64,000 nt of DNA from Pontibacter pamirensis. Its GTDB lineage: Bacteria > Bacteroidota > Bacteroidia > Cytophagales > Hymenobacteraceae. The translations under genes were made by a program, and so were the position numbers. Numbering within the stretch: position 1 is the first letter of the stretch; every line of letters starts with the position of its first letter. The stretch lies in the NCBI RefSeq assembly GCF_010015475.1, contig NZ_SSNI01000007.1, positions 124,001 to 188,000 on the forward strand, read 5' to 3'. The notes below the pieces were generated by a model. That model saw nothing but the letters and a program-made list of their open reading frames with translations, ran no database searches and was not told the DNA's origin. Of the stretch, positions 63,213-64,000 are shown piece after piece.

Positions 63213-64000
63213 AGTTTAGCGTCGTGCGTTACCGCATAGTATTTTAATTCGATGATGTCGTTGGGCATTGGTTTTGTGTTCCAGTGCTTGTGAATGGCCA
63301 TGGCGGTGCCAATAGCCGTTGCCTGTGCCATAGAGGCGGCAAAAACCTCTTTGTCGGGGTAAAGAGAAGCCAGCAGATTCATATAAATGGCGTTCTTGCT
63401 GAACCCGCCGTCCACGAAAATACGCTTCACATCGGCTCCTTCCAACACAAGCTGCGTGGAGGCAACCTGCTGCGTCACCAGGTCGAGGATGAACTGGTGA
63501 TAGGCCTCTGTGTCGGAAGCGAAGGACGACAGGTCCCGCTGCGAGAACATTGAATCCTGCAGCAGACTTTCCTTAGCCCTCGCGCCTCCTGCCTGTGGTC
63601 TCTCGCCCTGCAAACTGCTGATGATTTCAGGGTCGAAAGGCACTGATTTGTAGCGGGCCGGACTTTGGTTAAAATGATCCGCAATGCGTTTCACCTGCTG
63701 CTCATGCTCGTGTCCGCCAAAAAACCTGGAAGCTTTCACGGGTTTGCCTTTGTACTGCATAAAGCTCAGGCAGTCCTGCTGTAGTTCCGCATCCGTTAGC
63801 GGTGTGGTATTAAATGGGTTTAGGCTGATGCACCAGGTGCCCGTAGAGATCAACACAAAAGGCTTCTGAAAATTTACCAGGTACGGAATCAGGGCTGCCG
63901 AGCTGTCGTGCAGTCCTATACCTACTTTGTAACTGTTCCCGGGAAAGGCGGCAGGCACCACTTCATCAGACGGGGCAATGGGTGCCAGTTTATCTATGAT
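63209..64000 (-). CDS. FGGY-family carbohydrate kinase, C-terminal part (cut by right edge)
   Basis: The frame is open to the right edge: the codons from 64000 down to 63962 continue the protein, and the GTG at 63961 is internal. Visible is the second half of an FGGY kinase: G-I-G-L-H-D-S-S-A-A-L with the catalytic aspartate (as in rhamnulokinase S-H-D-T-A-S-A), I-S-T-G-T-W-C-I-S-L and I-F-V-D-G-G-F-S-K-N. The N-terminal half is missing, so the sugar is not certain; rhamnulose or fuculose fits, because LutABC follows and lactaldehyde/lactate are products of those pathways. The kinase gene is first of the operon in this window. Confidence 0.85.
   Translation of the reverse strand: MIDKLAPIAPSDEVVPAAFPGNSYKVGIGLHDSSAALIPYLVNFQKPFVLISTGTWCISLNPFNTTPLTDAELQQDCLSFMQYKGKPVKASRFFGGHEHEQQVKRIADHFNQSPARYKSVPFDPEIISSLQGERPQAGGARAKESLLQDSMFSQRDLSSFASDTEAYHQFILDLVTQQVASTQLVLEGADVKRIFVDGGFSKNAIYMNLLASLYPDKEVFAASMAQATAIGTAMAIHKHWNTKPMPNDIIELKYYAVTHDAKL

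Noticed and set aside
63209..63961. Kinase start at the GTG at 63961
   Set aside because: The frame continues without a stop to the right edge, and the GTG lies inside the conserved second half.

Overview
The window comes from a bacterium of the phylum Bacteroidota, most likely Cytophagales/Hymenobacteraceae (Pontibacter-like). The main reasons are a giant SprB-repeat protein with a type IX secretion (T9SS) type B sorting domain beside a PorP/SprF partner, the many genes without a clear Shine-Dalgarno sequence, TAnnTTTG-type -7 boxes, and the gene families present. The genus is inferred. No rRNA, tRNA, CRISPR array or complete insertion sequence was seen.

Left part (1-13 kb): sulfur and nitric oxide. 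The window opens inside a sulfite reductase hemoprotein gene that runs off the left edge. A leftward group follows: an Rrf2/NsrR-like Fe-S regulator, a DUF59 Fe-S assembly protein, two heme-copper-oxidase-like membrane proteins, a DUF1858/DUF2249 protein apparently split by a one-base frameshift, a hemerythrin and the RIC (YtfE/ScdA) Fe-S repair protein. Rightward lie an uncharacterised 604-residue protein and a quinol-type nitric oxide reductase. Two TGAT-N4-ATCA palindromes (FNR/DNR-like) sit in the divergent control region. The set reads as a nitric oxide detoxification and Fe-S repair locus.

Surface part (13.8-29 kb): a 3296-residue secreted protein with about 35 SprB repeats in a higher-order 5/6-unit pattern, then PorP/SprF. 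A convergent operon encodes a signal-peptide protein, an OmpA-family protein with a 48-bp tandem repeat, and a membrane-anchored sensor-like protein.

Middle (30-46 kb): small unknown proteins (one tandem paralog pair), an orphan HicB antitoxin, and an AT-rich island (about 31.9-35.1 kb) with an Abi/UG-type reverse transcriptase, a 40-residue zinc-ribbon gene with its own terminator and a DUF4145 protein. This island is the best candidate for an undescribed (defence) system. Housekeeping genes follow: glutaminase, HPF, an M16 peptidase pair, a DUF4239 protein, an ABC exporter and a universal stress protein.

Right part (46-64 kb): a leftward sugar cluster with the glucuronate pathway (ExuT, UxaC, UxuB, UxuA), a LacI regulator, two Gfo/Idh/MocA oxidoreductases, a two-domain DUF1080 lipoprotein and a PVC-type cytochrome. 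Together these suggest oxidation and hydrolysis of glycosides via 3-keto intermediates feeding uronate catabolism. The window ends in a translationally coupled operon of an FGGY sugar kinase (cut by the right edge) and LutABC lactate oxidation. Dispersed 72-82 bp palindromic repeats lie in intergenic regions at 8.4, 51.6 and 55.4 kb, with a variant at 50.1 kb.
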